From positions 4,767 through 51,641 of the forward strand of contig MEQQ01000140.1 of NCBI GenBank assembly GCA_001770285.1: 46,875 bases of DNA, read 5' to 3'. This document shows, piece after piece, positions 1-11,448 of the stretch; the stretch's first letter is position 1, and each line of letters starts with the position of its first letter. The notes under the pieces are model-generated. The model searched no databases. It worked only from the letters and a program-made list of their open reading frames with translations, and was not told where the DNA came from. Origin of the DNA: Betaproteobacteria bacterium RBG_16_66_20. Its GTDB lineage: Bacteria; Pseudomonadota; Gammaproteobacteria; Burkholderiales; SG8-39. A program made the position numbers and the translations under genes.

Positions 1-2
1 AG

Positions 3-476
3 CGCGCCGAGCGTGGCGAACGCCGGCCGGACCAACCGCGTCCGGCGCAGTCGCGTCCGGATCAGTCCGTCTATGCGCAGCAGCTCGAGGAACACCGCCT
101 GAAACAGCAACGCGAAGCAGAAATGCACGAGGCCGAATCGCAGGCGCATCACGCGCCCGCGCCGCAGCCCGAATCACCGCCCTCCTTCGCGCTCGTACCC
201 GGGATGGAAGAACAAGTCCGGGAGCAAGCGCCCCAAAGTGAGGAACCGCGCATCGAAGCGCCTCGCATCGAAGCGCCGAGGGTCGAAGTACCGCGCGTGG
301 ATCCCAAGGAGTTGCTCGCCAGCGCGGGACTTCAGATGGTGGAGACCGATGCCTCGAAGGCCGGGCAACCGGCCCCCGAGCCCGAACCCGTCAAGCTGGG
401 GCGGCCCCGGCGCGAAAAGCCGGTTATCCAGCCCGCTTCAGAAGAGCTGGTTCAGGTCGAAACGCGCGACAAGTAA
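3..476 (+). CDS. rne: Ribonuclease E C-terminal region (partial, 5' end outside the window)
   Basis: Open frame from base 3 reads [47 protein letters not shown]... and ends ...DPKELLASAGLQMVETDASKA...PVKLGRPRREKPVIQPASEELVQVETRDK*, which resembles the C-terminal tail of betaproteobacterial RNase E. Confidence 0.72.
   Translation, partial: RAERGERRPDQPRPAQSRPDQSVYAQQLEEHRLKQQREAEMHEAESQAHHAPAPQPESPPSFALVPGMEEQVREQAPQSEEPRIEAPRIEAPRVEVPRVDPKELLASAGLQMVETDASKAGQPAPEPEPVKLGRPRREKPVIQPASEELVQVETRDK
241..303 (+). repeat. Short degenerate in-frame tandem repeat, (E/P)PR(I/V)E(A/V), in the rne tail
   Basis: Translated repeat PRIEAPRIEAPRVEVPRVDP; the DNA repeats cgcatcgaagcgcc / tcgcatcgaagcgcc / gggtcgaagtaccg. 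Confidence 0.6.
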
Positions 477-676
477 CCCCGGACATGGTCGACGAGGCCG
501 CGTGCGGCGGCCTCTGCCATGTCCAGCACCTGCTCGAATCCCTCCGGCCCGCCGTAGTACGGGTCGCGGAGGTCCGTTTCCTTCATGCCCGCAAGCACGC
601 GGAGCGCCGATATGTCGTAGCCGCGGCGAAGCGCGTGCGCTGTCGCGCGCCGGTCCGGCGCAGCGAGAGTACGCAC
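452..676 (-). pseudogene. Remnant of a low-molecular-weight protein-tyrosine phosphatase
   Basis: Translation ...DRRATAHALRRGYDISALRVLAGMKETDLRDPYYGGPEGFEQVLDMAEAAARGLVDHVRGYL. It has the LMW-PTP (R)RGYD(I/L)SxLRxR-like and DPYYGGxEGFExVLDxxExAARGL segments, but no N-terminal CX5R P-loop, and the middle of the domain is missing. Confidence 0.65.
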
Positions 677-824
677 GAAAGAGCGACAATGCGCTGCAGC
701 ACATTCAAATGACTACCATGAACCCGTAGCGATCGACAAGAAAGCTGGACGATTGAAGATCAGCGGCAATAGCGTTGCTCGAAGCCTGCTCCAGGTTCTG
801 GCGCTGTTCCGGCGCGGCGGCTGG

Positions 825-3800
825 ATGGCCGATTACGCGATCGAAGAGCCGCCGCTGCGATCGGAGCTGTTCAGCGCCGATCAGATGGAGCAGCACGGCA
901 AGGCGCTGGCGGCCTCGCATTCGCTGGGGGCCAAACGCGCCCGCGACCTGCTGCTCACCCGCCTCGCAGAGAACGGAGGCGTGCTGCTCAGGGCCTGCGA
1001 ACTGCTGACAGCGGCGATCCAGGACAAGCGCCCGGGCACGCCTGCCGGGGAATGGCTGCTCGATAACTTCCACCTCATCGAAGAGGAAATTCGCACCGCC
1101 AGAAGGCACCTGCCCAAGGACTACAGTCGCGAACTGCCGCGCCTGGGCAACGGCCCGTCGGCCGGGCTGCCGCGGGTCTACGACATCGCGCTGGAAACCA
1201 TATCCCACGGCGACGGACAGGTGGACCCGGAGAGTTTCGGCCGTTTCATCGCGGCCTACCAGACCGTCACCACGTTGACCCTCGGCGAACTGTGGGCCGT
1301 TCCGATCATGCTGCGTCTGGCGCTGATCGAGAATCTGCGCCGCGTGGGAACGCGCCTCATCGCCCATCGCACGGGCCGGGATCTGGCCGATTTCTGGGCG
1401 GACGAGATGACGGAGACCGCCCAGAATGACCCCAAGAGCCTGATCCTGGTGGTCGCGGACATGGCACGGTCCAACCCGCCCATGAGCAGTTCCTTCGTGG
1501 CGGAACTTGCGCGGCGGCTGCAAGGGCAGAGCGCGGCGCTGGCGATGCCGCTCAACTGGATCGAGCAGCGGCTTTCGGAACTCGGCCTGTCGATCGAGCA
1601 ACTGGTGCAGTCGGAAAACCAGCAGCAGGCCGCCGACCAGGTCTCCATCAGCAACAGCATCGGCAGTCTGCGCCTGCTGGCCGCGACCGACTGGCACGCG
1701 TTCGTCGAAACGATGAGCGTCGCCGAACGCACTTTGCGCGAGGACCCCGGCGGCGTGTACGGCCGGATGGACTTTGCCACCCGCGACCACTATCGCCACG
1801 TGCTGGAAAAGATCGCCAGGCGCAGCGGGCTCGCCGAGGACCAGGTGGCGCGCAGCTGCCTGCAACTGGCGCGCGAGGCCGCGGCGCGGAACGATGGCGA
1901 CGATCGCGCCGCGCATGTCGGTTTCTACCTCGTCGGCCGAGGCTTGCCGCAGCTGGAAGCCGTGACCCGAATGCGGGTTCCCGCTTCCCTGGCGTTGCAG
2001 CGCATCTCCGGCCGCTACATTTATCTCGGGCCGATCGCACTGCTGACGGCGGCATTCGCGGGGGGCCTGCTCGCGCAAGCCCATGCCAGCGGGGCGCGCG
2101 GCTGGCTTCTGGTGCTGTGCGGCATCCTGGCGATACTCGGCACCAGTCAACTTGCCGTAGCCCTGGTGAACTGGCTGGCAACCCTGATGGTGACGCCGCG
2201 GCCGCTGCCACGCATGGATTTTGCCAAAGGCATTGCGCCGGAATCGCAGACTCTGGTCGTGGTTCCGACGTTCATTCACAGTGCACAGAATGTCGAGGAC
2301 CTGGTCGAGGCGCTCGAAGTCCGCTTCCTGGGCAATCGGGACGCGCACCTGCAATTCGGTCTGCTCACCGATTTTGCGGATGCGCGCGAAGAAACGCTGC
2401 CACAGGACGAGCCGCTGCTGCAACTGGCCGAACAGCGCATCGCGGCGCTGAATGAAAAATACCGCGGTACCGAAGGCGCCGGGGACGACGATGTCTTTTT
2501 CCTGTTACATCGTCCGCGTCGCTGGAATCCCCGCGAGCGGGTCTGGATGGGCTACGAGCGCAAGCGCGGCAAGCTGGGCGACCTGAATGCCTTGCTGCGC
2601 GGCGGCGCGCTCGATCGGTTCTCGCGCATCGTCGGCCGGATCGCCATCCTGTCCAGCGTCCGCTACGTGATCACGCTGGACACCGATACGCAACTGCCGC
2701 GCGACGCGGCGCGGCAACTGGCCGGCACCATGGCGCATCCGCTGAATCGCGCGCGCTACGACGACGCCAGCGGGCGCGTGACGGAAGGCCACGCCATCCT
2801 GCAGCCGCGCATGGCGGTGAGCCTGACCGACGCGAACCGCACGCGCTATGCCCGGCTGCATGGCGAGGAGGCCGGCATCGACCCGTATACGCGCATGGTC
2901 TCCGACGTCTACCAGGATCTGTTCGGCGAAGGTTCGTTCATCGGCAAGGGCATCTACGAGGTCGATGCGTTCGAGCGCGCGCTGAAAGGCCGCTTTCCGG
3001 AGAACCGCATCCTGAGTCACGATCTGCTGGAAGGGTGCTATGCGCGCGCCGGGTTGGCCAGCGACGTGCAGCTCTACGAGCAGTATCCCGCGCGCTACAG
3101 CGAAGATGTCAGCCGGCGGCACCGCTGGATGCGCGGCGACTGGCAGCTGGTGGGCTGGCTGCGCCGGCGCGTTCCCAGGAGCGACGCAGGCTCGGAAAAG
3201 AATCCGCTCTCGGGCCTCGCCCAGTGGAAGATCTTCGACAACCTGCGCCGCAGCCTGGTCGCCCCGGCATTGACCGTGCTGCTGCTGCTCGGATGGACCA
3301 TCCTGTCGCCGGCGTGGTTCTGGACCGTGGCGGTGCTGGCAGTGATGCTGCTTCCTGCCTTGAGCGGATCGATCGTGGAGCTGTTTCGCAAACCGGACGA
3401 CGCCGTGCTGCGCTCGCACCTTGCCGGCGTCCTGCGCTCGGCCGGAGGGCGCCTCGCGCAGGCGGCATTTAGCCTTGCCTGCCTGCCCTTCGAGGCCTGC
3501 TTCAGCCTGGACGCGATCCTGCGCAGCGCGGTGCGGCTGGTCACGCGCCGGCGCCTTCTGGAGTGGACGCCTTCCGGCCAGCTCGATGGCAACAGCAGTA
3601 CGGGCCTTCTGGATTCCTTCCGTTGGATGTGGATCGCGCCGTTCCTGGCGATCACCACGATGTTGTATCTGTTGCAGGCACGGCCTGGAGCGCTGGCGGT
3701 GGCCGCGCCGATCCTGCTCCTGTGGCTGGCGTCCCCGCTGGTGGTGTGGTGGCTCGGCCGGCCGCTGGCGCGTCCGCAGGCGAGGCTCTCGCCCGGGCAG

Positions 3801-6800
3801 ACCGCGTTTCTGCGCCTGGTATCGCGCAAGACCTGGGCCTTCTTCGAGACCTTGGTCGGGCCAGACGACCATTGGCTACCGCCGGACAACCTGCAGGAGG
3901 GCCCCGCCGCGGTGCTCGCCCGACGCACCTCGCCGACCAACATGGGACTCGCGCTGCTGGCGAACCTTTCAGCGTACGACTTCGGCTATCTGACGGCAGG
4001 GCAACTCCTCCAGCGCACGCGCAATGCGTTCGCCACGATGCACAGGCTGGAACGCTACCGCGGGCACTTCTACAATTGGTACGACACGCAGTCGTTGCAG
4101 CCGCTGCTGCCGATGTATGTTTCCACGGTCGACAGCGGCAACCTCGCCGGTCATCTGCTGACGCTGCGGCCGGGCCTCGCCGCCCTGGCTGAGCGGCCGA
4201 TTCTCGCCGCGCGATGGCTCGAGGGGCTCGAGGACACGTTGCGGGCCTTGCGCGAGGCCGCTCCGCAGATTGCGTCGCGCGCCCTGCTCCGGTTCCGGCA
4301 GGATCTCGCGTCGGCCCTGGCGGACCGACCGGCGACGCTCCCGGCCGCGCGCCAGGTCCTGCAACGGCTGGCGGCAAACGCCGCGCAGGTCCTGCGCGAT
4401 CTCGACGAGGAATCGCGCATTGAAGCCGACTCCGAACCTGCAGCCTGGGCGCGTGCCCTCGACCGGCAATGCCGGGATGTCCTGGATGAATTGACGTTTC
4501 TCGCGCCATCGCCGGCAATGCCGGACATGAACGCAATGCCGACACTGCGTGAGCTGGCGGTGCAAGGCGTTGCGCATGCCAAAGACCGCATGGAGGAGAT
4601 CGCGCGGCTCGCATTGCAGGCGGGCCAAATGGCGCACATGGACTATGACTTCCTGTACGACGAGGTGCGGCATCTGCTGGTGATCGGATATAGCGTGACC
4701 GAGCGCAGGCGCGGACACAACGTGACCGAACACAGGCGCGACGCCAGCTACTACGACCTGCTCGCATCGGAGGCCCGCCTCGCCGTTTTCGTCGCGATCG
4801 CGCAGGATCAGCTGCCGCAGCAGAGCTGGTTCGCGCTGGGACGATTGCTCATCGACGCGGGCAGCGGAGCGACGCTGCTTTCCTGGAGCGGTTCGATGTT
4901 CGAATACCTGATGCCGCTGATCGTGATGCCGGCCTACGACAACACGCTGCTCGACGAAAGCTGCCGCGCCGCGGTCAGACGCCAGATCGAATACGGCGCC
5001 GAGCGCGGCGTGCCGTGGGGCATGTCGGAGTCCGGGTACAACACCGTCGATGCGGCGCTCACCTATCAGTACCGCGCATTCGGCGTGCCGGGCCTCGGTC
5101 TGAAACGCGGCTTGAGCGAGGATCTGGTGATTGCGCCGTATGCCACGGCGCTCGCGCTGATGGTGGAGCCCGAGGCGGCCTGCGAGAACCTGCAACGGCT
5201 CGCAGCCGACGGCATCCTCGGCAGATTCGGTTTTTACGAAGCGGTCGACTACACCCCGGCGCGTTTGCGCCGCGGCGAAACCAGCGCCGTGGTGCGTTCG
5301 TACATGGCCCACCACCAGGCCATGAGCCTGCTGTCGCTGGCTCACCTGCTGCTCGACCGGCCGATGCAGCGGCGCTTCGCGTCGGACCCGCTGTTCCAGG
5401 CGACCCTGCTGCTGCTGCAGGAACGGATACCACGCGCCAAGGTGCGCTATTCGAGCGATACGGAGCGCGTGGATTCGCGGGCGGCCGCCGAGACGCTCGA
5501 GATGCCGATGCGCGTCTTCAGTACGCCCGATACGAGGATACCGGGCGTGCAGCTGCTGTCCAACGGCCGTTACAACGTGATGATCACGAACGCGGGCGGC
5601 GGCTACAGCTGCTGGAAAGACATCGCCGTCACCCGCTGGCGCGAGGACGGCACCAGCGATCAGTGGGGCACGTTCTGCTACCTGCGCGACCTGAGCAACG
5701 GCAAGGCGTGGTCATCGGCTTTTCAGCCGACGCTGCAGCGCCCCGATCATTACGAAGCGGTCTTCACCGAACAGCGGGTCGAATTCCGCCGGCATGGCCC
5801 GGACTTCGACACGCATACCGAGATCGTGGTGTCGCCCGAGGACGACATCGAACTGCGCCGGCTGCGCATTACCAACCGCTCGCGCAGCCGCAGGACGATC
5901 GAGGTGACCAGCTATGCCGAAGTGGTGCTCGCCTCCGCTGCCGCGGACGCCCTGCATCCGGCGTTCGGCAACCTGTTCGTGCAGACCGAGATCGTCAACG
6001 CGCGGCAGACCATCCTGTGCACGCGCCGGCCGCGCTCGCGCGGCGAGCAGGCGCCGTGGATGCTGCATCTGATGGCGGTGCATGGCGCGGAGGTGGAATC
6101 GGTTTCGTACGAGACCGACCGCGCGCGATTCATCGGCCGCGGCAATAGCGTGGCCGCGCCGCAGGCGCTGCGCGATTCCTCCCCGCTCTCGGGCAGCCAG
6201 GGCTCGGTGCTGGACCCCATCGTCGCCATCCGGCAGCGCATTACCCTCGATCCGGCGCAGACGGCCACGCTCGATCTGGTCACCGGCATCGGCGACGGCC
6301 GCGCCGCCTGCCTGCAGCTGGCCGAGAAATACCAGGATCGGCGCCTCGCCGATCGCGCGTTCGAGATGGCCTGGACGCACAGCCAGGTGGCGCTGCGCCA
6401 GATCAACGTCACCGAGGCCGAAGCGCAGCTCTACGGGCGCCTGGCCGGCTCGATCATCTACGCCAATGCCACGCTGCGCGCGGAGGCGAGCGTCATCGCC
6501 AAGAACCGGCGCGGGCAATCCGGTTTGTGGGGATACGCGATCTCCGGGGATCTGCCCATCGTGCTGGTGCAGCTGAAGGATCCGGCCAACATCGAGCTGG
6601 TGCGCCAGCTGGTCCAGGCCCACGCCTACTGGCGCCTGAAGGGCCTGGCGGTCGACCTGGTGATCTGGAATGAAGAGCGCGGCGGTTACCGGCAACTGCT
6701 TCACGACCAGATCATGGGTCTGATCGCCGCCGGCGTGGAAGCCCATGTCATCGACCGGCCGGGCGGCATTTTCGTGCGCTCCGCCGATCAGATTTCGAAC

Positions 6801-9413
6801 GAGGACCGGATACTGCTGCAGGCGGTCGCACGCGCCGTATTCACCGACAGCCAGGGAACCCTCAAGGATCAGGTCAAGCGGCACCCCCCGGGCGAACCGG
6901 CCATCCCGCGCTTCGCCGCGACCCGTGTGCGCGGCGCCGCACCGGCACAGGAGCGCGAAACGCCGTCGCGCGATCTGGTCCTTGACAACGGACTCGGCGG
7001 TTTCACCCCCGACGGGCGCGAGTACGTGATCACGACAACCCCCGGGCAGGCAACCCCCGCGCCCTGGGTGAACGTGCTGGCCAATCCGCACTTCGGATGC
7101 GTGATCTCCGATAGCGGAGCAGCCTATACCTGGCATCAGAACGCCCACGAGTTCCGCCTCACCCCCTGGCACAACGACTCCGTCGGCGATGCCAGCGGCG
7201 AGGCCTATTACCTGCGCGACGAAGAAAGCGGTCACTACTGGTCACCGTCCGCGCTTCCTTGCCGCGGCACGGGCGCTTACGTCAGCCGTCACGGATTCGG
7301 CTACAGCGTGTTCGAGCACAGCGAGGACGGCATCGAAACCGAACTCACGGTCTACGTGGCCCACGACCTGCCGGTAAAGTTCGCGGTCCTGAAGGTGCGC
7401 AACGCCTCGGGCCGGTCGCGCCGGCTGTCTGCGACCGGCTACGTGGAATGGGTGCTGGGCGCATTGCGGCCGAAATCGAGCATGCACGTAGTCACCGAAA
7501 TCGATCCCAACAGCGGGGCGCTGCTCGCGCGCAACGCCTATAACCCCGAGTTCGCCGAGCAGGTCGCCTTCTTCGACGTCGACGACGTGACCCGCACCAT
7601 CAGCGGCGACCGCACCGAGTTCATCGGGCGCAACGGCACGCTCGCCAATCCGGCCGCGCTGGCGCGGGCACGGCTTTCGGGCAAGGTGGGCGCGGCCATG
7701 GACCCCTGCGCCGCGATCCAGGTCCCGTTCGACCTCGCCGACGGATCGTCGCGCGAGATCATCTTCCGCATGGGCGTCGGACGCGGCACCGACGACGCGA
7801 GCCGCCTGGTGCAGCGCCTGCGCAAATCGAGCACCGCCAGCGCGGCGCTCGAAGCGGCAAAGCAGCATTGGAAGCGGGTTCTGGGCGCCGTGCAGATCGA
7901 AACCCCCGACGTATCGCTCAACGTGCTGTGCAATGGCTGGCTGCTCTACCAGACGATGGCCGCCCGGCTCTGGGGCCGCAGCGGCCATTACCAGTCGGGC
8001 GGCGCCTTCGGATTTCGCGATCAGCTGCAGGATGTCATGGCGCTGGTTCATGCCGATGCGCAGCTGGTGCGCGAGCACCTGCTGCTGTGCGCGTCGCGCC
8101 AGTTCCTGGAGGGCGATGTGCAGCATTGGTGGCATCCGCCTTCCGGGCGCGGGGTGCGCACCCGCTGCTCGGACGATTATCTCTGGTTGCCGCTGGCGAC
8201 CTGCCGCTATGTGCTTTGCACCGGGGACCGCGCGGTCCTGAGGGAGCAGGTTCAGTTCCTGGACGGCCGTGCCGTGAATCCCGAGGAGGACTCGTATTAC
8301 GACCTGCCGCTGCGCTCGCTGGAAGCCGCGAGCCTGTACCAGCACTGCGTGCGGGCGATACTCATGGGGCTGAGATTCGGCGCGCACGGACTGCCGCTGA
8401 TGGGGTCGGGCGACTGGAACGACGGCATGAACCTGGTGGGCGCGCAGGGCAAGGGCGAGAGCGTGTGGCTCGCCTTTTTCCTGCACGACGTCCTGACGCA
8501 GTTCGCCCCTATCGCGCGCGGCGAAAACGATGCGGCCTTCGCCGATCGCTGTGAGGCTGAAGCGGCCCGGCTGCGCGGGAAAATCGACCAGCATGGCTGG
8601 GACGGCGAGTGGTATCGCCGCGCCTACTTCGACAACGGCATGCCGCTCGGCTCGTCGGGCAACGCCGAATGCCGGATCGATTCGATTGCGCAAAGCTGGT
8701 CGGTGCTGTCCGGAGCGGGCGCCCCCGAGCGTTCGCGGCAGGCGATGGAGGCGCTGGATCGGCGCCTGGTGCGCCGGGACCACGCGCTGGTCCAGCTATT
8801 GGATCCGCCGTTCGACACCTCCGACCTTGATCCGGGCTATATCCGCGGCTACGTGCCCGGCGTGCGGGAGAACGGCGGGCAGTACACGCATGCGGCGATC
8901 TGGGCGGCAATGGCATTTGCCGCGCTGGGCGAGACTGCGCGGGCCTGGGAACTGCTCGGCATGATCAATCCATTGCACCACGGCGAGTCGCCCGAGAGGA
9001 CCGCCGTCTACAAGGTGGAACCCTACGTCGTCGCGGCCGACGTCTATGCAGTCGCGCCGCATACCGGCCGCGGCGGCTGGACCTGGTACACGGGCTCCGC
9101 CGGCTGGCTGTACCGCTTGATCATGGAATCGCTGCTGGGATTGAGATTGACGGCGGACCGGCTGCAATTCGCGCCTTGCCTGCCGGCCGACTGGCAGGGA
9201 TTCCAGCTGCACTACCGCTACCGGGAAACCCTCTACCACATCACGGTCCGCCAAGTCTCCGACGACAACGGGATCGCCGTCAGCGTGGACGGCGTAGTGC
9301 AGTCGGAGCCTGCGATACCGCTCGCCGATGATCGCCTCGACCATCAGGTGGAAGTGACCGTGCAGAAGCAGACTATTCCGAATGTAGTTCGACCCCGAAG
9401 ACGCGCTTCTTGA
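825..9413 (+). CDS. ndvB: Cyclic beta-1,2-glucan synthase, NdvB/ChvB-like (glycosyltransferase domain plus GH94-type phosphorylase domain)
   Basis: About 2860-aa ORF with membrane segments. Glycosyltransferase motifs: [48 protein letters not shown]. Two carbohydrate-binding/GH94-like regions: [16 protein letters not shown]...[16 protein letters not shown] and [15 protein letters not shown]. The ORF is open from a TTG at 753; ATG at 825 ([17 protein letters not shown]) looks the better start. Confidence 0.92.
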   Translation: MADYAIEEPPLRSELFSADQMEQHGKALAASHSLGAKRARDLLLTRLAENGGVLLRACELLTAAIQDKRPGTPAGEWLLDNFHLIEEEIRTARRHLPKDYSRELPRLGNGPSAGLPRVYDIALETISHGDGQVDPESFGRFIAAYQTVTTLTLGELWAVPIMLRLALIENLRRVGTRLIAHRTGRDLADFWADEMTETAQNDPKSLILVVADMARSNPPMSSSFVAELARRLQGQSAALAMPLNWIEQRLSELGLSIEQLVQSENQQQAADQVSISNSIGSLRLLAATDWHAFVETMSVAERTLREDPGGVYGRMDFATRDHYRHVLEKIARRSGLAEDQVARSCLQLAREAAARNDGDDRAAHVGFYLVGRGLPQLEAVTRMRVPASLALQRISGRYIYLGPIALLTAAFAGGLLAQAHASGARGWLLVLCGILAILGTSQLAVALVNWLATLMVTPRPLPRMDFAKGIAPESQTLVVVPTFIHSAQNVEDLVEALEVRFLGNRDAHLQFGLLTDFADAREETLPQDEPLLQLAEQRIAALNEKYRGTEGAGDDDVFFLLHRPRRWNPRERVWMGYERKRGKLGDLNALLRGGALDRFSRIVGRIAILSSVRYVITLDTDTQLPRDAARQLAGTMAHPLNRARYDDASGRVTEGHAILQPRMAVSLTDANRTRYARLHGEEAGIDPYTRMVSDVYQDLFGEGSFIGKGIYEVDAFERALKGRFPENRILSHDLLEGCYARAGLASDVQLYEQYPARYSEDVSRRHRWMRGDWQLVGWLRRRVPRSDAGSEKNPLSGLAQWKIFDNLRRSLVAPALTVLLLLGWTILSPAWFWTVAVLAVMLLPALSGSIVELFRKPDDAVLRSHLAGVLRSAGGRLAQAAFSLACLPFEACFSLDAILRSAVRLVTRRRLLEWTPSGQLDGNSSTGLLDSFRWMWIAPFLAITTMLYLLQARPGALAVAAPILLLWLASPLVVWWLGRPLARPQARLSPGQTAFLRLVSRKTWAFFETLVGPDDHWLPPDNLQEGPAAVLARRTSPTNMGLALLANLSAYDFGYLTAGQLLQRTRNAFATMHRLERYRGHFYNWYDTQSLQPLLPMYVSTVDSGNLAGHLLTLRPGLAALAERPILAARWLEGLEDTLRALREAAPQIASRALLRFRQDLASALADRPATLPAARQVLQRLAANAAQVLRDLDEESRIEADSEPAAWARALDRQCRDVLDELTFLAPSPAMPDMNAMPTLRELAVQGVAHAKDRMEEIARLALQAGQMAHMDYDFLYDEVRHLLVIGYSVTERRRGHNVTEHRRDASYYDLLASEARLAVFVAIAQDQLPQQSWFALGRLLIDAGSGATLLSWSGSMFEYLMPLIVMPAYDNTLLDESCRAAVRRQIEYGAERGVPWGMSESGYNTVDAALTYQYRAFGVPGLGLKRGLSEDLVIAPYATALALMVEPEAACENLQRLAADGILGRFGFYEAVDYTPARLRRGETSAVVRSYMAHHQAMSLLSLAHLLLDRPMQRRFASDPLFQATLLLLQERIPRAKVRYSSDTERVDSRAAAETLEMPMRVFSTPDTRIPGVQLLSNGRYNVMITNAGGGYSCWKDIAVTRWREDGTSDQWGTFCYLRDLSNGKAWSSAFQPTLQRPDHYEAVFTEQRVEFRRHGPDFDTHTEIVVSPEDDIELRRLRITNRSRSRRTIEVTSYAEVVLASAAADALHPAFGNLFVQTEIVNARQTILCTRRPRSRGEQAPWMLHLMAVHGAEVESVSYETDRARFIGRGNSVAAPQALRDSSPLSGSQGSVLDPIVAIRQRITLDPAQTATLDLVTGIGDGRAACLQLAEKYQDRRLADRAFEMAWTHSQVALRQINVTEAEAQLYGRLAGSIIYANATLRAEASVIAKNRRGQSGLWGYAISGDLPIVLVQLKDPANIELVRQLVQAHAYWRLKGLAVDLVIWNEERGGYRQLLHDQIMGLIAAGVEAHVIDRPGGIFVRSADQISNEDRILLQAVARAVFTDSQGTLKDQVKRHPPGEPAIPRFAATRVRGAAPAQERETPSRDLVLDNGLGGFTPDGREYVITTTPGQATPAPWVNVLANPHFGCVISDSGAAYTWHQNAHEFRLTPWHNDSVGDASGEAYYLRDEESGHYWSPSALPCRGTGAYVSRHGFGYSVFEHSEDGIETELTVYVAHDLPVKFAVLKVRNASGRSRRLSATGYVEWVLGALRPKSSMHVVTEIDPNSGALLARNAYNPEFAEQVAFFDVDDVTRTISGDRTEFIGRNGTLANPAALARARLSGKVGAAMDPCAAIQVPFDLADGSSREIIFRMGVGRGTDDASRLVQRLRKSSTASAALEAAKQHWKRVLGAVQIETPDVSLNVLCNGWLLYQTMAARLWGRSGHYQSGGAFGFRDQLQDVMALVHADAQLVREHLLLCASRQFLEGDVQHWWHPPSGRGVRTRCSDDYLWLPLATCRYVLCTGDRAVLREQVQFLDGRAVNPEEDSYYDLPLRSLEAASLYQHCVRAILMGLRFGAHGLPLMGSGDWNDGMNLVGAQGKGESVWLAFFLHDVLTQFAPIARGENDAAFADRCEAEAARLRGKIDQHGWDGEWYRRAYFDNGMPLGSSGNAECRIDSIAQSWSVLSGAGAPERSRQAMEALDRRLVRRDHALVQLLDPPFDTSDLDPGYIRGYVPGVRENGGQYTHAAIWAAMAFAALGETARAWELLGMINPLHHGESPERTAVYKVEPYVVAADVYAVAPHTGRGGWTWYTGSAGWLYRLIMESLLGLRLTADRLQFAPCLPADWQGFQLHYRYRETLYHITVRQVSDDNGIAVSVDGVVQSEPAIPLADDRLDHQVEVTVQKQTIPNVVRPRRRAS

Positions 9414-11403
9414 GCTCGGCGAGCTGGTCGCGCGCCTGCGCCGCCTTTTCGAATTCGAGGTTCCTGGCGCAGTCCAGCATCTGCTTCTCCAGCGCGCGGA
9501 TCTCGCGCGCGAGCTGCTTCTCGCTCATCGCCTCGTAGCGCGCGCCGGCCTGCGCCGCCTTCAGCTCCTGCCGCGCCCCGTCGGCGTCGTAGACACCGTC
9601 GATCAGGTCCTTGATGCGCTTCTGCACGCCGATCGGCGTGATGTTGTGCTTCGCGTTGTAGGCGATCTGCTTGTTGCGCCGCCGGTCGGTCTCGGCGATG
9701 GCGCGCTTCATGGAATCCGTCATCCGGTCGGCGTACAGGATCGCGGCGCCGTTGATATGGCGCGCCGCGCGGCCGACGGTCTGGATCAATGAACGCTCCG
9801 AGCGCAGGAAGCCCTCCTTGTCGGCATCCAGGATCGCCACCAGCGACACCTCGGGCAGGTCCAGGCCCTCCCTGAGCAGGTTGATGCCGACCAGCACGTC
9901 GAATTCGCCGAGCCGCAGGTCGCGGATGATCTCCACCCTTTCCACGGTCTCGATCTCGGAATGCAGGTACCGGACCTTGACGCCGTGCTCGCCGAGGTAA
10001 TCGGTCAGCTGTTCGGCCATGCGCTTGGTCAGGGTGGTGACCAGGACGCGCTCCTTCTTCGCGACCCGCAGGCTGATTTCCGACAGCAGGTCGTCCACCT
10101 GCGTCGCCGCCGGCCGCAGCTGCACCGGCGGATCGATCAGCCCGGTCGGGCGCACCACCTGCTCCACGATCTGCGCGGATTTGCCCGCCTCGTAGTCGGC
10201 CGGCGTCGCCGAGACGAAGATCGTCTGCCGCACCACCGCTTCGAACTCGTCGAAGCGCAGCGGCCGGTTGTCGAGCGCCGAGGGCAGTCGAAAGCCGTAA
10301 TCGACCAGGTTCTCCTTGCGCGAGCGGTCGCCCTTGTACATGCCGCCGAGCTGTCCGATGGTGACGTGGCTCTCGTCGATGATCATCAGCGCGTCGGGCG
10401 CCAGGTAGTCGATCAGCGTCGGCGGCGGCTCGCCCGGCTTGCGTCCGGAGAGGTGGCGCGAATAGTTCTCGATGCCCTTGCAGAAGCCCAGTTCGACCAG
10501 CATTTCGAGGTCGAAGCGCGTGCGCTGCTCGATGCGCTGCGCCTCGACCAGCTTGAGCGCTTTCTGGAAGAAATCGATGCGCTCGCGCAGCTCGAGCTTG
10601 ATCGCCTCGATCGCGCGCAGCGTGGTGGCGCGCGGCGTCACGTAATGGCTCGAGGGATAGACCGTGAAGCGCGCCATCGGGTGCTGCACCCGGCCCGTGA
10701 GCGGATCAAATACTTCCAGTTTTTCCACCGCATCATCGGACAATGAGATTCGAATTGCATGCTCGGCATGCTCGGCCGGGAAGACGTCGATCACGTCGCC
10801 GCGCACCCGGAAAGTGCCGCGGCGGAAGTCGAGCTCGTTGCGGTCGTACTGCATCGCCACCAGCCGCGCGATCACCTCGCGCTGCTGCAATTTCTCGCCT
10901 TGGCGCAGGTGCAGGATCATGCCGTGGTACTCGGAAGGATCGCCGATGCCGTAGATCGCCGACACCGTGGCGACGATCACCACGTCGCGCCGCTCCAGCA
11001 GCGACTTGGTGGCCGACAGGCGCATCTGCTCGATGTGCTCGTTGATCGACGAGTCCTTCTCGATGTAGAGATCGCGCGACGGGACGTAGGCCTCGGGCTG
11101 GTAGTAGTCGTAGTAGGAAACGAAGTACTCGACCGCGTTGTCGGGGAAAAACTCGCGGAATTCCGAATAAAGCTGCGCCGCGAGCGTCTTGTTGGGCGCC
11201 AGCACCAGCGCCGGGCGGCCGAGCCGCGCGATCGCGTTGGCCATGGTGAAGGTCTTGCCCGAGCCGGTCACGCCGAGCAGCGTCTGGAACGCGAGGCCGT
11301 CCCCGATCCCCTCGACGATCTTGGCGATCGCCTCCGGCTGATCGCCCGCCGGCGGATACGGCTGGTGCAGTTTGAACGGGCTATTGGGGAAAGCGAGATC
11401 CAC
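9373..11403 (-). CDS. uvrB: Excinuclease ABC subunit B
   Basis: [24 protein letters not shown]...[15 protein letters not shown]...[39 protein letters not shown]...[34 protein letters not shown] motif near the C-terminus. GTG start at 11403 chosen from the conserved N-terminus; the upstream ORF extension is rejected. Confidence 0.96.
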   Translation of the reverse strand: MDLAFPNSPFKLHQPYPPAGDQPEAIAKIVEGIGDGLAFQTLLGVTGSGKTFTMANAIARLGRPALVLAPNKTLAAQLYSEFREFFPDNAVEYFVSYYDYYQPEAYVPSRDLYIEKDSSINEHIEQMRLSATKSLLERRDVVIVATVSAIYGIGDPSEYHGMILHLRQGEKLQQREVIARLVAMQYDRNELDFRRGTFRVRGDVIDVFPAEHAEHAIRISLSDDAVEKLEVFDPLTGRVQHPMARFTVYPSSHYVTPRATTLRAIEAIKLELRERIDFFQKALKLVEAQRIEQRTRFDLEMLVELGFCKGIENYSRHLSGRKPGEPPPTLIDYLAPDALMIIDESHVTIGQLGGMYKGDRSRKENLVDYGFRLPSALDNRPLRFDEFEAVVRQTIFVSATPADYEAGKSAQIVEQVVRPTGLIDPPVQLRPAATQVDDLLSEISLRVAKKERVLVTTLTKRMAEQLTDYLGEHGVKVRYLHSEIETVERVEIIRDLRLGEFDVLVGINLLREGLDLPEVSLVAILDADKEGFLRSERSLIQTVGRAARHINGAAILYADRMTDSMKRAIAETDRRRNKQIAYNAKHNITPIGVQKRIKDLIDGVYDADGARQELKAAQAGARYEAMSEKQLAREIRALEKQMLDCARNLEFEKAAQARDQLAELKKRVFGVELHSE

Positions 11404-11411
11404 GGGTAAAC

Positions 11412-11426
11412 TATTGCAGCGCAATA
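11412..11426. promoter_or_regulatory. Perfect inverted repeat TATTGC-AGC-GCAATA between divergent uvrB and the aminotransferase gene
   Basis: Direct reading; 6-bp perfect arms, 3-nt spacer, centred in a 45-bp divergent intergenic region. Confidence 0.45.
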
Positions 11427-11448
11427 ACCAACATTCCAGTCTAGCAGA

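Noticed and set aside
705-2423. 572-aa minus-strand ORF (and similar long antisense ORFs at 2505-3872, 3969-5345, 5712-7235, 7242-8783)
   Set aside because: Antisense to ndvB in a GC-rich region. Compositions are His/Arg/Gln-rich with no family motifs, typical of shadow ORFs.
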